A stretch of DNA of 64,000 bases from Deltaproteobacteria bacterium (GCA_016200545.1 JACQEO010000055.1:1-64000); one strand, 5' to 3'. Counted from the stretch's first letter, positions 19,216-28,186 are shown. The notes: generated by a model from the letters alone, not told the origin. Numbers and translations: made by a program.

Positions 19216-20000
19216 AGAGACTCGGCTCGCTTGGCCTCGATCCAGAGCGCCTCGAGTTCGGCCGGCGTCACGCTGTGGATGTCGCGGCCGCTGCATCGTA
19301 TAGCGTCCTCGATGACGCGAAAGCGGCGCCCGAAGCGTGCCAGCGCCTGGCGGAGCGCCATCTCCGGGCTCTGCTCGGCGAGCCGCGCGACGCTGGCGAC
19401 TGCGAAGAGGACGTCACCGAGCTCGTGCTCGACGCGCGCGGGGGCGCCGCTCGCGAGCGCCTCTTCGAGCTCCGCGACCTCCTCGCGCACCTTCGCGAGC
19501 GCCGCGGCGGGGGAGGGCCAATCGAAGCCGACGCGCGCCGCCTTCTCGCCGATGCGTGCCGCGGCGTGCAGGGCCGGCAGCGCCGGCGGCAGCCCGCTCA
19601 GCACCGACGGATCCGCCGTTTCGCTGCGGCTGGCACGCTCCGCGGCCTTGATCCGCGACCAGTTCCGCATCACCTCGCCGCTGTCGGCGACGGTCGCATC
19701 GCCGAACACGTGCGGATGGCGGCGGACCATCTTGGCGACCACGTCGCCGATCACGTCCTCGAGCGTGAAGCGGCCCGTCTCGGCGGCGACCTGCGCCTGG
19801 AAGACGATCTGCAACAGGAGATCGCCGAGCTCCTCCCGAAGGGCGTGCGAATCCCCCCGGTCGATCGCGTCGAGCGTCTCGTAACATTCCTCGAGCAGGC
19901 ACGCGCGCAGGCTTTCGGCGGTCTGCTCGCGGTCCCACGGGCAACCGCCGGGTCCGCGCAAGCGGGCGACGACGTCGACGAGCTCGGCGAAACGGGTCAT
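19212..20000 (-). CDS. mazG: nucleoside triphosphate pyrophosphohydrolase
   Basis: Hydrolyses (d)NTPs to NMP and pyrophosphate; a house-cleaning enzyme. From the ATG at 20000 (MTRFAELVDVVARLRGPGGC) the protein has 262 residues and two MazG modules. The first shows GCPWDREQT, EECYETLDAI and EELGDLLLQIVF with the Glu/Asp metal ligands; the second shows EEVAELEEAL and EHELGDVLFAVASVARL. An ATG eight codons upstream is possible. It is divergent from the glutaredoxin gene. Confidence 0.94.
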   Translation of the reverse strand: MTRFAELVDVVARLRGPGGCPWDREQTAESLRACLLEECYETLDAIDRGDSHALREELGDLLLQIVFQAQVAAETGRFTLEDVIGDVVAKMVRRHPHVFGDATVADSGEVMRNWSRIKAAERASRSETADPSVLSGLPPALPALHAAARIGEKAARVGFDWPSPAAALAKVREEVAELEEALASGAPARVEHELGDVLFAVASVARLAEQSPEMALRQALARFGRRFRVIEDAIRCSGRDIHSVTPAELEALWIEAKRAESL

Positions 20001-20050
20001 CGCCGACGACCATACTTGCGACACTCGCGACCCGCCAGTAGGCTGAGAGT

Positions 20051-20302
20051 ATGGCCCGCGTGACGATGTACACGACGAGCGTCTGCCCCTTCTGCATGCA
20101 GGCCAAACGCCTGCTGCGCGAGCATGGGATTCCCTACGACGAGATCAACGTCGAGGACGATCCGAACTTGCGTACGGAGATGGTGACGCGTGCCGCCGGG
20201 CGGCGGACGGTCCCGCAGATTTTCATCGACGATACCTACGTCGGCGGCTATAACGAGCTTCAGGCGCTGGCGGATCGCGGCGGCTTCGCGCAGCTTTCCT
20301 AG
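20051..20302 (+). CDS. grxC: glutaredoxin 3-type protein
   Basis: A small thiol-disulfide exchange protein of 83 residues. The active site is CPFC (Cys 12 and Cys 15) rather than the classical CPYC, in the context YTTSVCPFCMQAKRLLREHG. The cis-Pro motif RTVPQIFIDDTYVGGYNEL completes the thioredoxin fold. It lies 57 bases before the sigma/anti-sigma pair and in the same direction, so a redox link is conceivable. Confidence 0.92.
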   Translation: MARVTMYTTSVCPFCMQAKRLLREHGIPYDEINVEDDPNLRTEMVTRAAGRRTVPQIFIDDTYVGGYNELQALADRGGFAQLS

Positions 20303-20359
20303 ACGAAGGGCGCAAGCGGGCAGCGGCCCGGTGCTGCGGGTCGCGATCAGAGGACCTGC

Positions 20360-20923
20360 ATGGCGGTGGACGGGGATCTGAAGGCGCGCTTCGAGGCGAG
20401 CGCGCTGCCGTTGATGCATCACGTGTACACCGCGGCATTCTATCTCACCCGCAACCGCTCGGAGGCGGAGGATCTCCTGCAGGAGACCTACCTTCGCGCT
20501 TACCGCTTCTTCCATCGCTTCACCCCCGGGACGAACGTCAAGGCCTGGCTCCTGACGATCCTCTACAACGTCCTGCGCAATCGCTACCGGCACCGCCTCG
20601 CCGAGCAGCGCCGATTCGACTTCGCACCGGTCGCTCAGGCGTACGAGCGTATCGCTGCCTCGCGCGACAGCGGCGGCGGCTTCGGGGACGCGGTGTTCCG
20701 TCTCCTCGTCGACGGCGAGATCGAGCGCGCGCTGGTGAATCTGCCCCACGATTTCCGTGCCGTAGTCCTGCTCGTCGACGTGCACGAGCTCTCGTACGCC
20801 GAAGCCGCCGCCGCCCTCGGCTGCCCGGTGGGCACGATCCGCTCGCGCCTCTCGCGCGCGCGACGACTCCTCCAGGTGGCGCTGCACGACTACGCGCGCG
20901 AGCACGGATTGCTGAACATCTGA
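20360..20923 (+). CDS. ECF-type RNA polymerase sigma factor
   Basis: A 187-residue extracytoplasmic-function sigma factor. Region 2 (RSEAEDLLQETYLRAYRFFH, with KAWLLTILYNVLRNRYR following) contacts core polymerase and the -10 element; region 4 (LSYAEAAAALGCPVGTIRSR) is the helix-turn-helix for the -35 element. The linker contains a Gly-rich stretch. An AGAGGA ribosome-binding site precedes the ATG. The next gene overlaps the stop by one base (TGATG) and encodes its likely anti-sigma factor. The regulon is unknown. Confidence 0.93.
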   Translation: MAVDGDLKARFEASALPLMHHVYTAAFYLTRNRSEAEDLLQETYLRAYRFFHRFTPGTNVKAWLLTILYNVLRNRYRHRLAEQRRFDFAPVAQAYERIAASRDSGGGFGDAVFRLLVDGEIERALVNLPHDFRAVVLLVDVHELSYAEAAAALGCPVGTIRSRLSRARRLLQVALHDYAREHGLLNI

Positions 20924-21177
20924 TGGATTGCGACACTTACCACGAGCTGATCGTCGCCGACATCGACGGCACGCTGTCGCCGCGCGAGCGCAAGTCGGTA
21001 CGCATGCATCTCGACGCCTGCCCCGTGTGCCGCAACGCGCGCGTGCTCGAGGCCGAGTTCGCGGCCCATCTCCGGCGTGGGCCGCGTCTCGTCGAGGCGC
21101 CACAGGCGGTCCAAGATCGCCTGCGCGCCGCCATCGGCTCCGCGACGCGGGCGCCGCCGCCGCGCCGACGGCGGTGA
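20923..21177 (+). CDS. short zinc-binding anti-sigma factor
   Basis: An 84-residue protein with the ZAS signature HLDACPVC (His 29, Cys 33, Cys 36), found in zinc-containing anti-sigma factors that hold the ECF sigma inactive. Cys 3 or His 7 may supply the remaining ligand. There is no membrane segment, so it is soluble, as in the redox-sensing RsrA type. The Arg/Pro-rich C-terminus is short. The one-base overlap with the sigma gene suggests coupled translation. Redox sensing is inference from the motif and the nearby glutaredoxin. Confidence 0.85.
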   Translation: MDCDTYHELIVADIDGTLSPRERKSVRMHLDACPVCRNARVLEAEFAAHLRRGPRLVEAPQAVQDRLRAAIGSATRAPPPRRRR

Positions 21178-21215
21178 CACCGCCACGGCGGCGGTGCGGT
21201 GCTCCGGCCGGAGTG

Positions 21216-21758
21216 TCAGTTCTCCGCGGTGAAGGCGAGCTCGACCTGAAGCTCCTCGGCGACCGCGTGCAAGCGGCGCGCGAGGGCGGCCGTGTCGACG
21301 TTCGACGGTACATCGAGCTGGACACGTACGGTGTAGAGAGGCGTGCCGCTCTCCGGCTCGGGCCGGGATTGCGTGCTCATCTCGGCGATGTTGACGTCGT
21401 GCTCCGCCAGGCAGCGGGCGATCTTCGCGACGATTCCGGCGCGATCGACGCCGATCGCCTGTAGCGTATGACGGCGGGCGCGTGCGCGCGCCGCGTACGC
21501 CACCGGCTCGGCCTCCAGCGGACGGAAGAAGACCGTCAAGCGCTTCTCCCATTCGAGACGCTTACAGCCGCTCGCGAGCAGGCGCTCGGCTTCGACGCTC
21601 GTCGACGACAGCAGCAGCAGAACGGCGAACTCGCTGCCGAGGATCGTCATGCTCGAATCCTCGAGGTTGCAGTCGCAGTCGTAGATGAGCTCAGCGAGAT
21701 CGGCGACGATGCCCGGACGGTCGCGACCGATGGCGGACAGCGCGTACCAATGCTTCAT
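21216..21758 (-). CDS. double ACT-domain protein (GcvR-like)
   Basis: From the ATG at 21758 (MKHWYALSAIGRDRPGIVAD) the protein has 180 residues and two ACT domains, the second starting near RHTLQAIGVDRAGIVAKIAR. This is the architecture of GcvR, a regulator of the glycine cleavage system, and of related amino-acid-sensing proteins. No DNA-binding domain is present, so any regulation would be by protein contact. No gcv genes lie nearby; the specific role is not established. The open frame extends about 95 codons upstream, without family similarity. Confidence 0.82.
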   Translation of the reverse strand: MKHWYALSAIGRDRPGIVADLAELIYDCDCNLEDSSMTILGSEFAVLLLLSSTSVEAERLLASGCKRLEWEKRLTVFFRPLEAEPVAYAARARARRHTLQAIGVDRAGIVAKIARCLAEHDVNIAEMSTQSRPEPESGTPLYTVRVQLDVPSNVDTAALARRLHAVAEELQVELAFTAEN

Positions 21759-21863
21759 GCGACGCGCATAGCGCGCGATCGCCGCGTGGGTCAATCGCCG
21801 TGAGTCTCCCGAGCGCATGTCCGGAGTGGCAAACAGGCGCCGGCATCCGTATGCTGAGCGCCC

Positions 21864-22520
21864 ATGCCGCACACGCTCTCGGAGCACGAGTCGAAGGAGC
21901 TCTTGCGCGCGGCAGGCATCGACGTGCCGCCGGAGCACCTCGTCCAGACCACGGCCGCGGCCGTCCATGCTGCCGAGACACTCGGGTTTCCCGTGGCGCT
22001 GAAGCTCTGCGGACGGCGGATCGCGCACAAGACGGAGCACCACCTCGTACGACTCGGGCTGCCGGACGTCGCCGCCGTGCGCCGCGCCGGCGACGAGCTC
22101 CTCGCGACCCGACGTGCCGAGGACGGCGACACGAGCCTGCTCGTCTGTCGCATGGTGAGCGGCCGGCGCGAGGTGATTGCCGGCCTCGTGCGCGATCCCG
22201 TCTTCGGGGCCTGCGTGATGCTCGGGTTGGGCGGGGTCTTTGCCGAGGTCGTGGGTGACGTCGTATTCGCCGTCGCGCCGCTCGCCGGCGGCGACGCCGA
22301 AGAGCTGATCGACGCTCTGGAGTACGGAACGCTACTCGGCCCGTTTCGCGGCGAGCCCGCGGTCGATCGTGCGAAACTCGCCCGCATCCTCGAAACGCTC
22401 GGACGACTCGGCGCCGAGCGGACCGACATCCGATCGATCGACATCAATCCGCTGATCGTCGCGGGCGACGCACCGATCGTGGTCGACGCACTCGTGGAGA
22501 TCGAAGGAAACCCGTCGTGA
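21864..22520 (+). CDS. acyl-CoA synthetase (ADP-forming), beta subunit
   Basis: A 218-residue ATP-grasp protein matching the beta subunit of ADP-forming acetyl/acyl-CoA synthetases. It begins with the subdomain LSEHESKELLRAAGIDVPPE and has the ATP-grasp core (FPVALKLCGRRIAHKTEHHL, LGLGGVFAEVVGDVVFAVAP) and the metal-binding DINPLIV motif near the C-terminus. It converts acyl-CoA, ADP and phosphate to acid, ATP and CoA, or the reverse. The stop overlaps the alpha-subunit GTG by four bases. Substrate chain type cannot be told from the sequence. Confidence 0.88.
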   Translation: MPHTLSEHESKELLRAAGIDVPPEHLVQTTAAAVHAAETLGFPVALKLCGRRIAHKTEHHLVRLGLPDVAAVRRAGDELLATRRAEDGDTSLLVCRMVSGRREVIAGLVRDPVFGACVMLGLGGVFAEVVGDVVFAVAPLAGGDAEELIDALEYGTLLGPFRGEPAVDRAKLARILETLGRLGAERTDIRSIDINPLIVAGDAPIVVDALVEIEGNPS

Positions 22521-23986
22521 GCACGCTCACCGCCCGCTTCCGGCCGTTGTTCTATCCGCGCGGGATCGTGATCACGGGCGTCTCGGGCCATCCCGGCAAG
22601 TTCGGCAGCGTCGCGTACCACAACCTCATGGCGTGCGGCTACGCGGGCGAGCTCTTCCCCGTCAATCGCGAGGGAGCGGTTTGCTTCGGCCGATCGACCT
22701 ACAAGACCGTCGGCGAGGTGCCGCACGGGCGCGCCGACTTGGCGTTCATCTGCACCCCGAACTCCGTCAACGAAGAGATCCTGCGCGCATGCGCGCAGAT
22801 CGGCGTGCGGGCGGCGTTCGTCGCGTCGGCGGGCTACGGCGAGTCGACCGAGGGCAAGGACATGGAGCGTCGCCTGGTCGCCCTCGGCCGCGAGCTCGAC
22901 CTCTTGATCGCGGGCCCGAACGGCCAGGGGTTGGTGTCGACCGGCGTCGGCATGTGCGCGCAAATCGTCGCCCCGTACCCGCCTCCCGGTCCGATCTCCG
23001 TCGTCTCGCAGAGTGGGAATATCGCGTCGAGCTTCATGAACTACGCCTGCCTCACGGGGATTGGGATGTCCAAGGCGATCTCGTGCGGCAATTCGGCTGC
23101 GCTCGAGCTCGCGGACTACCTCGAGTACTACAGCGAGGATCCCGATACCGAGGTGAGTCTCGCGTACCTCGAGGGCGTCGCCGACGGGCGGCGCTTCCTC
23201 GACGTCGCGCGGGCGCACTCGGCACGAAAGCCGCTCGTCCTCGTGCGCGGCGGCGTGACCGACGCGGGCAAACGCGCGGCGAGCTCGCATACCGGGGCGC
23301 TCGCCTCCGACGCGCGCGTCTTCGCCGGCGTGTGTCGCCAGACGGGGATCGCTCGGGTCGAGACGATCGAGGAGGCGTACGAGACCGCGGCCGCCTTCGC
23401 GACGCAACCGCTTCCGCGCGGCCCTCGCACCCTGATCTTCACCGTCGCGGGCGGCTGGGGCGTGCTCACGTCCGACGCGTGCGTGCAGGCGGGGCTCGAG
23501 CTCATCCCGCTGCCGGACGACCTGCGCCGGAAGATCGACACGATGGTGCCGGCGCGCTGGAGTCGCTCGAATCCCATCGACCTGGCCGGTGGTGAGACGC
23601 GCGACACGGTCCCCGAAGTCCTCGAGCTCATGGCCGCGCATGCCGACGTCGACGCGGTCGTCTACCTCGGAATCGGCATTCAGGCAGCGCAAGCCAACAT
23701 GTTCCGCGGCGGACCATTCTGGCCCGAGTATGGGCTCGAGCGCATCGGCTGCTTCCACGAGGGCCAGGATCGGCGCTACGCGCTTGCGGCGGCCGAAGCG
23801 AGTCGCCGCCACGGCAAGCCGATCCTCGTTGCCTCGGAGCTCGTCTATACGGATCGCGCGTACGGGAACGCCGGGCCACTCGGCGTCACCGAGGCCGGGC
23901 GCATGACCGCACCGTCGGGTCAGCGCGCGATTCGCACGCTCGCGCGCATGGTGGGCTATGCGCGCTGGCGGGCGCGGCACACGTAG
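22517..23986 (+). CDS. acyl-CoA synthetase (ADP-forming), alpha subunit
   Basis: A 489-residue alpha subunit with a CoA-binding domain at the N-terminus (PRGIVITGVSGHPGKFGSVAY) and a succinyl-CoA-ligase-like domain. The phosphorylated His lies in SSHTGALASD (about residue 258), and VSQSGNIASSFMNYA is the second conserved block. Starting GTG and overlapping the beta subunit as GTGA, the two form a two-gene operon with beta first. In many bacteria the two halves are one fused protein; here they are split. Confidence 0.9.
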   Translation: MSTLTARFRPLFYPRGIVITGVSGHPGKFGSVAYHNLMACGYAGELFPVNREGAVCFGRSTYKTVGEVPHGRADLAFICTPNSVNEEILRACAQIGVRAAFVASAGYGESTEGKDMERRLVALGRELDLLIAGPNGQGLVSTGVGMCAQIVAPYPPPGPISVVSQSGNIASSFMNYACLTGIGMSKAISCGNSAALELADYLEYYSEDPDTEVSLAYLEGVADGRRFLDVARAHSARKPLVLVRGGVTDAGKRAASSHTGALASDARVFAGVCRQTGIARVETIEEAYETAAAFATQPLPRGPRTLIFTVAGGWGVLTSDACVQAGLELIPLPDDLRRKIDTMVPARWSRSNPIDLAGGETRDTVPEVLELMAAHADVDAVVYLGIGIQAAQANMFRGGPFWPEYGLERIGCFHEGQDRRYALAAAEASRRHGKPILVASELVYTDRAYGNAGPLGVTEAGRMTAPSGQRAIRTLARMVGYARWRARHT

Positions 23987-24055
23987 CCGGCGCGCCCACG
24001 GCCGAAACCCGCGAGACCAGGACAACGGCTCAAGGCGATGTCGCGGCGCGGACGC

Positions 24056-24463
24056 TCAGCCGGTCCGCGCCAACGGCTCGACGATGCCGGCGAGCAATCG
24101 CCGTCGCGCCGCCGCCCGGTGGGGCGGCAGCGGTAGCTCTCGCCGGCCTTTCAGCAATGCACGGCGAAGCGGCTCGAACGCGATCCCGAGCGTGTCACAG
24201 ACGTTCACGAACGAGAACGGCCAGGTACGATCGTCGGAGAGAATCCATCGCTTGGCGTCCTCGAGGTCGCGGCGCTGCGTCAGCTGCGGCCCACGCGTCT
24301 GGAAGAGCACGATCGCGTCGCTCAGCACGGCCAGCATGAGGCGGCGCTCGGGCTGCACGGGCTCGCTGCGGCGGCACAGGTCGGCATGCTGCACCGGCAG
24401 GAGCGGGAACGCCTCGTCCCAGCGGTTCTCGCCGGATCGAGGGGAGGTCGGAACATGCGTCAT
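24056..24463 (-). CDS. conserved hypothetical protein
   Basis: A 135-residue protein with the conserved-looking core PERRLMLAVLSDAIVLF, then RRDLEDAKRWILSDD and TWPFSFVNVCDTLGIAFEPL, finishing in a basic tail. Similar short proteins occur in GC-rich deltaproteobacterial genomes, as far as I recall, but no function is known. No Cys pair or membrane segment is seen. A strong TAGGAGGA ribosome-binding site lies eight bases before the ATG, supporting real translation. It is a single gene between the acyl-CoA synthetase (convergent) and the lipid cluster. Confidence 0.7.
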   Translation of the reverse strand: MTHVPTSPRSGENRWDEAFPLLPVQHADLCRRSEPVQPERRLMLAVLSDAIVLFQTRGPQLTQRRDLEDAKRWILSDDRTWPFSFVNVCDTLGIAFEPLRRALLKGRRELPLPPHRAAARRRLLAGIVEPLARTG

Positions 24464-24637
24464 GGCGTAGTCCTCCTACCGGGGCAAACACGCGGCGCAG
24501 GACAAAAGTTTCCCGCTCCCTCCGACGAAGCGGCCGGGTAGGACGGGTGCTCAGTCTACTCGCATTGACGCGTCGCGTTCGGGGCGACGGCGGGCTATCG
24601 GTTCCGCCACATTTCCGGCGCCCCGATGCCTTGAAGA

Positions 24638-25801
24638 TCAGCGGCGGAGCGCCAGGAGCGCGACGACGAACGCGTAGGTGCCGGCGGCCGACACCCAGAG
24701 GAACCACTCCAGCTTGCCGGCGAGGGTGAGGACGAAGAGCAGGTAGGCGAACTCGCGGCTCGCGAACGCCTCGAAAAGCGCGCGCTGGCGCGTTGTCGGC
24801 CGGCGCCGGACGATGCACGCGTACACCGCCCCCATCGCCACGATGACGCCGACGAGGAGCAGCCAGCCGGCGACGGCGACTCGCGGATCGTGATCGCGAC
24901 GGTAGAGGCCGGCGGCGATGCCGGTGAAGAGAAAGACGTGCACGACGTTGTCGCCGACGACGTCGAGGCGGGCGCCGAACCGTGATTCGCGAAACGTGAT
25001 CCGCGCGAGCTCGCCGTCACAGCCATCGATGATCGTCGAGGCGAGGAAAAGCGCGGCGCCGATGATCGCCGCGGCGCGGTTCCCGGTTGCGAACAGCACG
25101 CCGGCGACGATGCCGACCACGATCGAGGCGACGGTCACCTGGTTCGGCGTCACGCCGGTGGGAAGCAGGAGCCGAGTGAGCGCGCGGGAGATGCGGCGGT
25201 CGACGAGGCGCGTGAACCATCCGTCGCCGGGACGTCCGAGCCGTGCGAAGAGCGCCCGCGCGGCAACGCGGCTTCCGGCCGCGTCGTGGACCGGGCGCAG
25301 GAGGGTGTCGGCGGGCGGTGTCCAGGACGTCGCCTCGATGAAGGGCGGTGGCGCACGCACGACGTCGGCCGCAGTTGCCGCCGTCGCGAGCGCGACGACC
25401 TGCGGCAGGACGTCCGTCACGCGCGCGCGTGGCGCGCGCCAGAGTAGGGCGTGCCCGTCGGCTGCGAGCACGGTGTCGCGCGCATCGGCGACGAGGGCAA
25501 CGACCGTCTCACGGTCGACGATCGCCGCGGCGTCCATGCCGATCACCGACGCCGCCGCACGCGCGAGCCACGCCGCGGTGGCGGACGCGTCGGCGCTCGC
25601 GACCCAGTCGGTCGCGATGTCCGGCATGCGGAGCCCACCTCGCGGGGGCGCGCCGATGCAGAGGAGGCGTCGTGCGCCGGCGCGCACCAGCGTGAACGCG
25701 GCGCGCTCGAGGAGCCGCAGGCCGGCGACCTCTGCCTCGCTCGCGGGATGGACGACGAGGACGGCGTCGAAGGCGGGCGGCGCCGGGGCGCCGTCAGTCA
25801 C
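24638..25801 (-). CDS. CDP-alcohol phosphatidyltransferase with N-terminal domain
   Basis: A 387-residue protein in two parts. The C-terminal membrane domain (about residues 195-387) has the complete CDP-alcohol phosphotransferase motif, DGxxAR-x8-GxxxDxxxD, with Asp 259, 262, 280 and 284. The N-terminal 170 residues look like a nucleotidyltransferase-type fold that has lost its GxGxR and PKP signatures. This layout recalls bifunctional inositol-phosphate cytidylyltransferase/DIPP synthases, with the cytidylyltransferase half decayed. The GTG start at 25801 overlaps the upstream dehydrogenase by eight bases. It is last in a six-gene minus-strand run and probably makes a phosphodiester lipid or headgroup bond. 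Confidence 0.82.
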   Translation of the reverse strand: MTDGAPAPPAFDAVLVVHPASEAEVAGLRLLERAAFTLVRAGARRLLCIGAPPRGGLRMPDIATDWVASADASATAAWLARAAASVIGMDAAAIVDRETVVALVADARDTVLAADGHALLWRAPRARVTDVLPQVVALATAATAADVVRAPPPFIEATSWTPPADTLLRPVHDAAGSRVAARALFARLGRPGDGWFTRLVDRRISRALTRLLLPTGVTPNQVTVASIVVGIVAGVLFATGNRAAAIIGAALFLASTIIDGCDGELARITFRESRFGARLDVVGDNVVHVFLFTGIAAGLYRRDHDPRVAVAGWLLLVGVIVAMGAVYACIVRRRPTTRQRALFEAFASREFAYLLFVLTLAGKLEWFLWVSAAGTYAFVVALLALRR

Positions 25802-26867
25802 CGGTGCCAGCGCCCTCGACGGGCGGCAATGTCTCGCGAAACGGCAACCGTGCGCCATCCGCCCCGCTCGAGCGATAGGCCAGTTCGAGGAGGCGGCAGC
25901 ACGTCTCGGCCTCGCGGAAGTTGCTGCCGCGGAGCTTGGGCTCGTAGAGTTCCTCGCGGAAGTCGTCCAGCAGCGCCGCGAACCAGTCTGGATGGTAAGA
26001 ACCGGCGGAGAGCGGTTGCGCGAATACCGTCTCGACGGGCGCCCGCTCCGCGACCCGTACGACGAGCGTGCGCTCGGCGATCTCGATCGTACCCTGGGTC
26101 CCCGTGAGACGCGCGGTATTGCGGCGCTCGTCCGCCGCCCAGGTGAGAAAGATCTCGGCGGTCGTGCCGTCGAAATCGATCGTGCAGTTCGCGGTGTCCT
26201 CGACGCCGCTGGTGACGAACTTGCGCCGCGCGGTGCGTGCGCTGACGGCGACCGGCTGGGCGTCGAGGACGTAGAGCGCGAGATAGAAGGCGTGCCATCC
26301 GTGATCGACGAGGATGCCGCCGCCCGCCTGCGCGGGATCGAGGCGCCAGGTGTCGCCGTTGCCGCTGCCGCCCGGCGGCTGGACCCGCAACGTCTGCAGC
26401 TCCAGGTGCGTGATCCTGCCGACCTCGCCGCGGCGGAGGACGCGCTTGGCGGTGCGGAAGATGGGCGCGTACTTCCAGTTGTGGTTCGTGAACACGACCA
26501 CGCGCGCCGCGCTCGCGGCGCTGCGGATGCGGTTGCACTCTTCGACGCTCAGCGTGAGCGGCTTCTCGCAGAGCACGTGCACGCGCTGCGCCGCCGCCTT
26601 GAGGACGATCTCGCCGTGCATCGCCGGCGGCGTCGCGACGTCGACGAAATCGAGTCGCTCGTTGCTGAAGAGGTCGTCGATGCTCTGGTAGCGGCGGGCA
26701 TTGGGTAGGAGCTCGGCCGCGACCGCGAGCTGCGCCTCGTTCGGGTCGCAGACGGCGAGGATCGTGAAGTGACGGTCGGTCTTCCACGCCGGGACGTGGC
26801 CGTGGACGGCGACGTTCCCGAAGCCGACGATGGCGCCGCGCAGGGCGCGATTGCGGCGGATCGTCAC
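25794..26867 (-). CDS. Gfo/Idh/MocA-family dehydrogenase
   Basis: A 357-residue NAD(P)-dependent oxidoreductase. It has a Rossmann motif VGFGNVAVHG (residues 14-23), the family CEKP sequence (100-103), and the active-site stretch GGGILVDHGWH with Asp 188 and His 192. Family members oxidise sugars, inositols or their derivatives. The GTG start at 26867 overlaps the aminotransferase stop as GTGA, so the two are coupled; together they suggest conversion of a hydroxyl to a keto group and then to an amine. The frame is open much further upstream, through the aminotransferase, but that is shadow. Substrate unknown. Confidence 0.88.
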   Translation of the reverse strand: MTIRRNRALRGAIVGFGNVAVHGHVPAWKTDRHFTILAVCDPNEAQLAVAAELLPNARRYQSIDDLFSNERLDFVDVATPPAMHGEIVLKAAAQRVHVLCEKPLTLSVEECNRIRSAASAARVVVFTNHNWKYAPIFRTAKRVLRRGEVGRITHLELQTLRVQPPGGSGNGDTWRLDPAQAGGGILVDHGWHAFYLALYVLDAQPVAVSARTARRKFVTSGVEDTANCTIDFDGTTAEIFLTWAADERRNTARLTGTQGTIEIAERTLVVRVAERAPVETVFAQPLSAGSYHPDWFAALLDDFREELYEPKLRGSNFREAETCCRLLELAYRSSGADGARLPFRETLPPVEGAGTGD

Positions 26868-28186
26868 GTCGCGCGCGCTTCCACGGCGACGGTCGCGAAC
26901 ACCTCGTCGAGAATCGCTAAACCCGCGTCGGCCTGCTCGGTCGTGATCGTGAGCGGCGGGTTGATGCGGACACGCGGGAAATACCCCATGAGGAGGAGGC
27001 CGCGACGCAGCGCCTCGGTGAAGATGCGCTCGGTGACCTCGCGTTCCAGAGGCTCCTTGGTGACGCGATCGCGCACCAGGTCGAGGCCGATCAGGAGCCC
27101 GGCGCCGCGCACGTCGCCGAGGAAGGAGTAGCGCTCCTGCATCGCGCGCAGGCGATCGAGCATGCGGGCGCCGAGGCGCGCCGCATGCTCGACGAGGCCT
27201 TCGTCGATGATCGTCTCGAGGGTCGCGAGCGCCGCCGCCGAGGCGAGTGGGTTCCCGCCGTAGCTCGACGACGATGCACTGGCGCGCGCGAAGGGCGTGG
27301 CGGCGACGATCTCGTCGGTTGAGATCAGGCCGCTGATCGGAAAACCGGAGCCCATACCTTTGCCGACGGTCATGACGTCGGGGACCACGCCGGTGTGGTT
27401 GCACCCGAACCAACGTCCGGTGCGGCCGAAGCCGGTGATCATCTCGTCGGCGATGAGCAGCGCGCCGATCTCGTGCGCCAGCTCCAGGATCGCCGGCAGG
27501 AACTCGGGCGGCGGAATGACGTTGCCCGCCGTCCCCTGCATCGGCTCGACGATGATCGCGGCGACGGCGCCCGCGGTGGTGCGCTTGATGCTCTCGCGCG
27601 CGAACTCGACGCACGCTATGCCGCAGTCCGGATAGCGAAGCGCGAACGGGCAGCGGTAGCAATCGGGGTAGGGAACCGAGTAGCGGCCGCCGGGGAGCGG
27701 CCCCCAGCCGTGCTTCGACTCGTCGCCGATCAGTCCCATCACACCAGCGGTCTTGCCGTGGAATCCACCCCAGAACCCGACGATCTCGTGCTTCCCGGTG
27801 TAGGACATCGCGAGGCGGAACGCGGCTTCGACGGCCTCCGCGCCGCCGCTGTAGAGCTGCGTGCGGCCGAGCTCGCCGGGCGCGAGGCGGGCGATCAGGC
27901 GCAGCAAGCGCAGGCGACTTTCGGTGGTGAAGCTGCCGACCGAAATGCGACGCAGCTGCGCTTCGACCGCGGCGACGTAGCGCGGGTGCGCGTGGCCGAG
28001 ACTCGCGACCGCGACGCCGGCGAAGAAGTCGAGGTAGGTGTTGCCGTCGAGGTCGGTGACCGTGGCGCCTTGCCCTGACGCGAGCGCCAGCTCGGAGAGC
28101 AGGGCGATGCGCTGTTGCCCGGGGGCGATGACCTCCTGCTCCTCGCGAAAGACCTCTCGCGATCGTGGTCCCGGCCTATCGTGCAT
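26864..28186 (-). CDS. class III PLP-dependent aminotransferase
   Basis: A fold-type I aminotransferase of 440 residues from the ATG at 28186, which has AGGAGG ten bases upstream; the ATG at 28210 lacks one. The PLP Asp lies in LIADEMITGFGRTG (about residue 247) and the Schiff-base Lys in VGKGMGSGFP (about 276). A Cys-rich insertion, DCYRC then DCGIAC, appears near residues 176-192 and occurs in some 4-aminobutyrate-type subfamilies. The 4-base overlap with the dehydrogenase argues that the keto product of that enzyme is its substrate. It could instead act on an amino acid or an omega-amino acid. Confidence 0.9.
   Translation of the reverse strand: MHDRPGPRSREVFREEQEVIAPGQQRIALLSELALASGQGATVTDLDGNTYLDFFAGVAVASLGHAHPRYVAAVEAQLRRISVGSFTTESRLRLLRLIARLAPGELGRTQLYSGGAEAVEAAFRLAMSYTGKHEIVGFWGGFHGKTAGVMGLIGDESKHGWGPLPGGRYSVPYPDCYRCPFALRYPDCGIACVEFARESIKRTTAGAVAAIIVEPMQGTAGNVIPPPEFLPAILELAHEIGALLIADEMITGFGRTGRWFGCNHTGVVPDVMTVGKGMGSGFPISGLISTDEIVAATPFARASASSSSYGGNPLASAAALATLETIIDEGLVEHAARLGARMLDRLRAMQERYSFLGDVRGAGLLIGLDLVRDRVTKEPLEREVTERIFTEALRRGLLLMGYFPRVRINPPLTITTEQADAGLAILDEVFATVAVEARAT

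Noticed and set aside
25794..27662. 622-codon frame covering the dehydrogenase and part of the aminotransferase
   Set aside because: The first 265 codons are a shadow of the aminotransferase; the true gene starts at the GTG at 26867.
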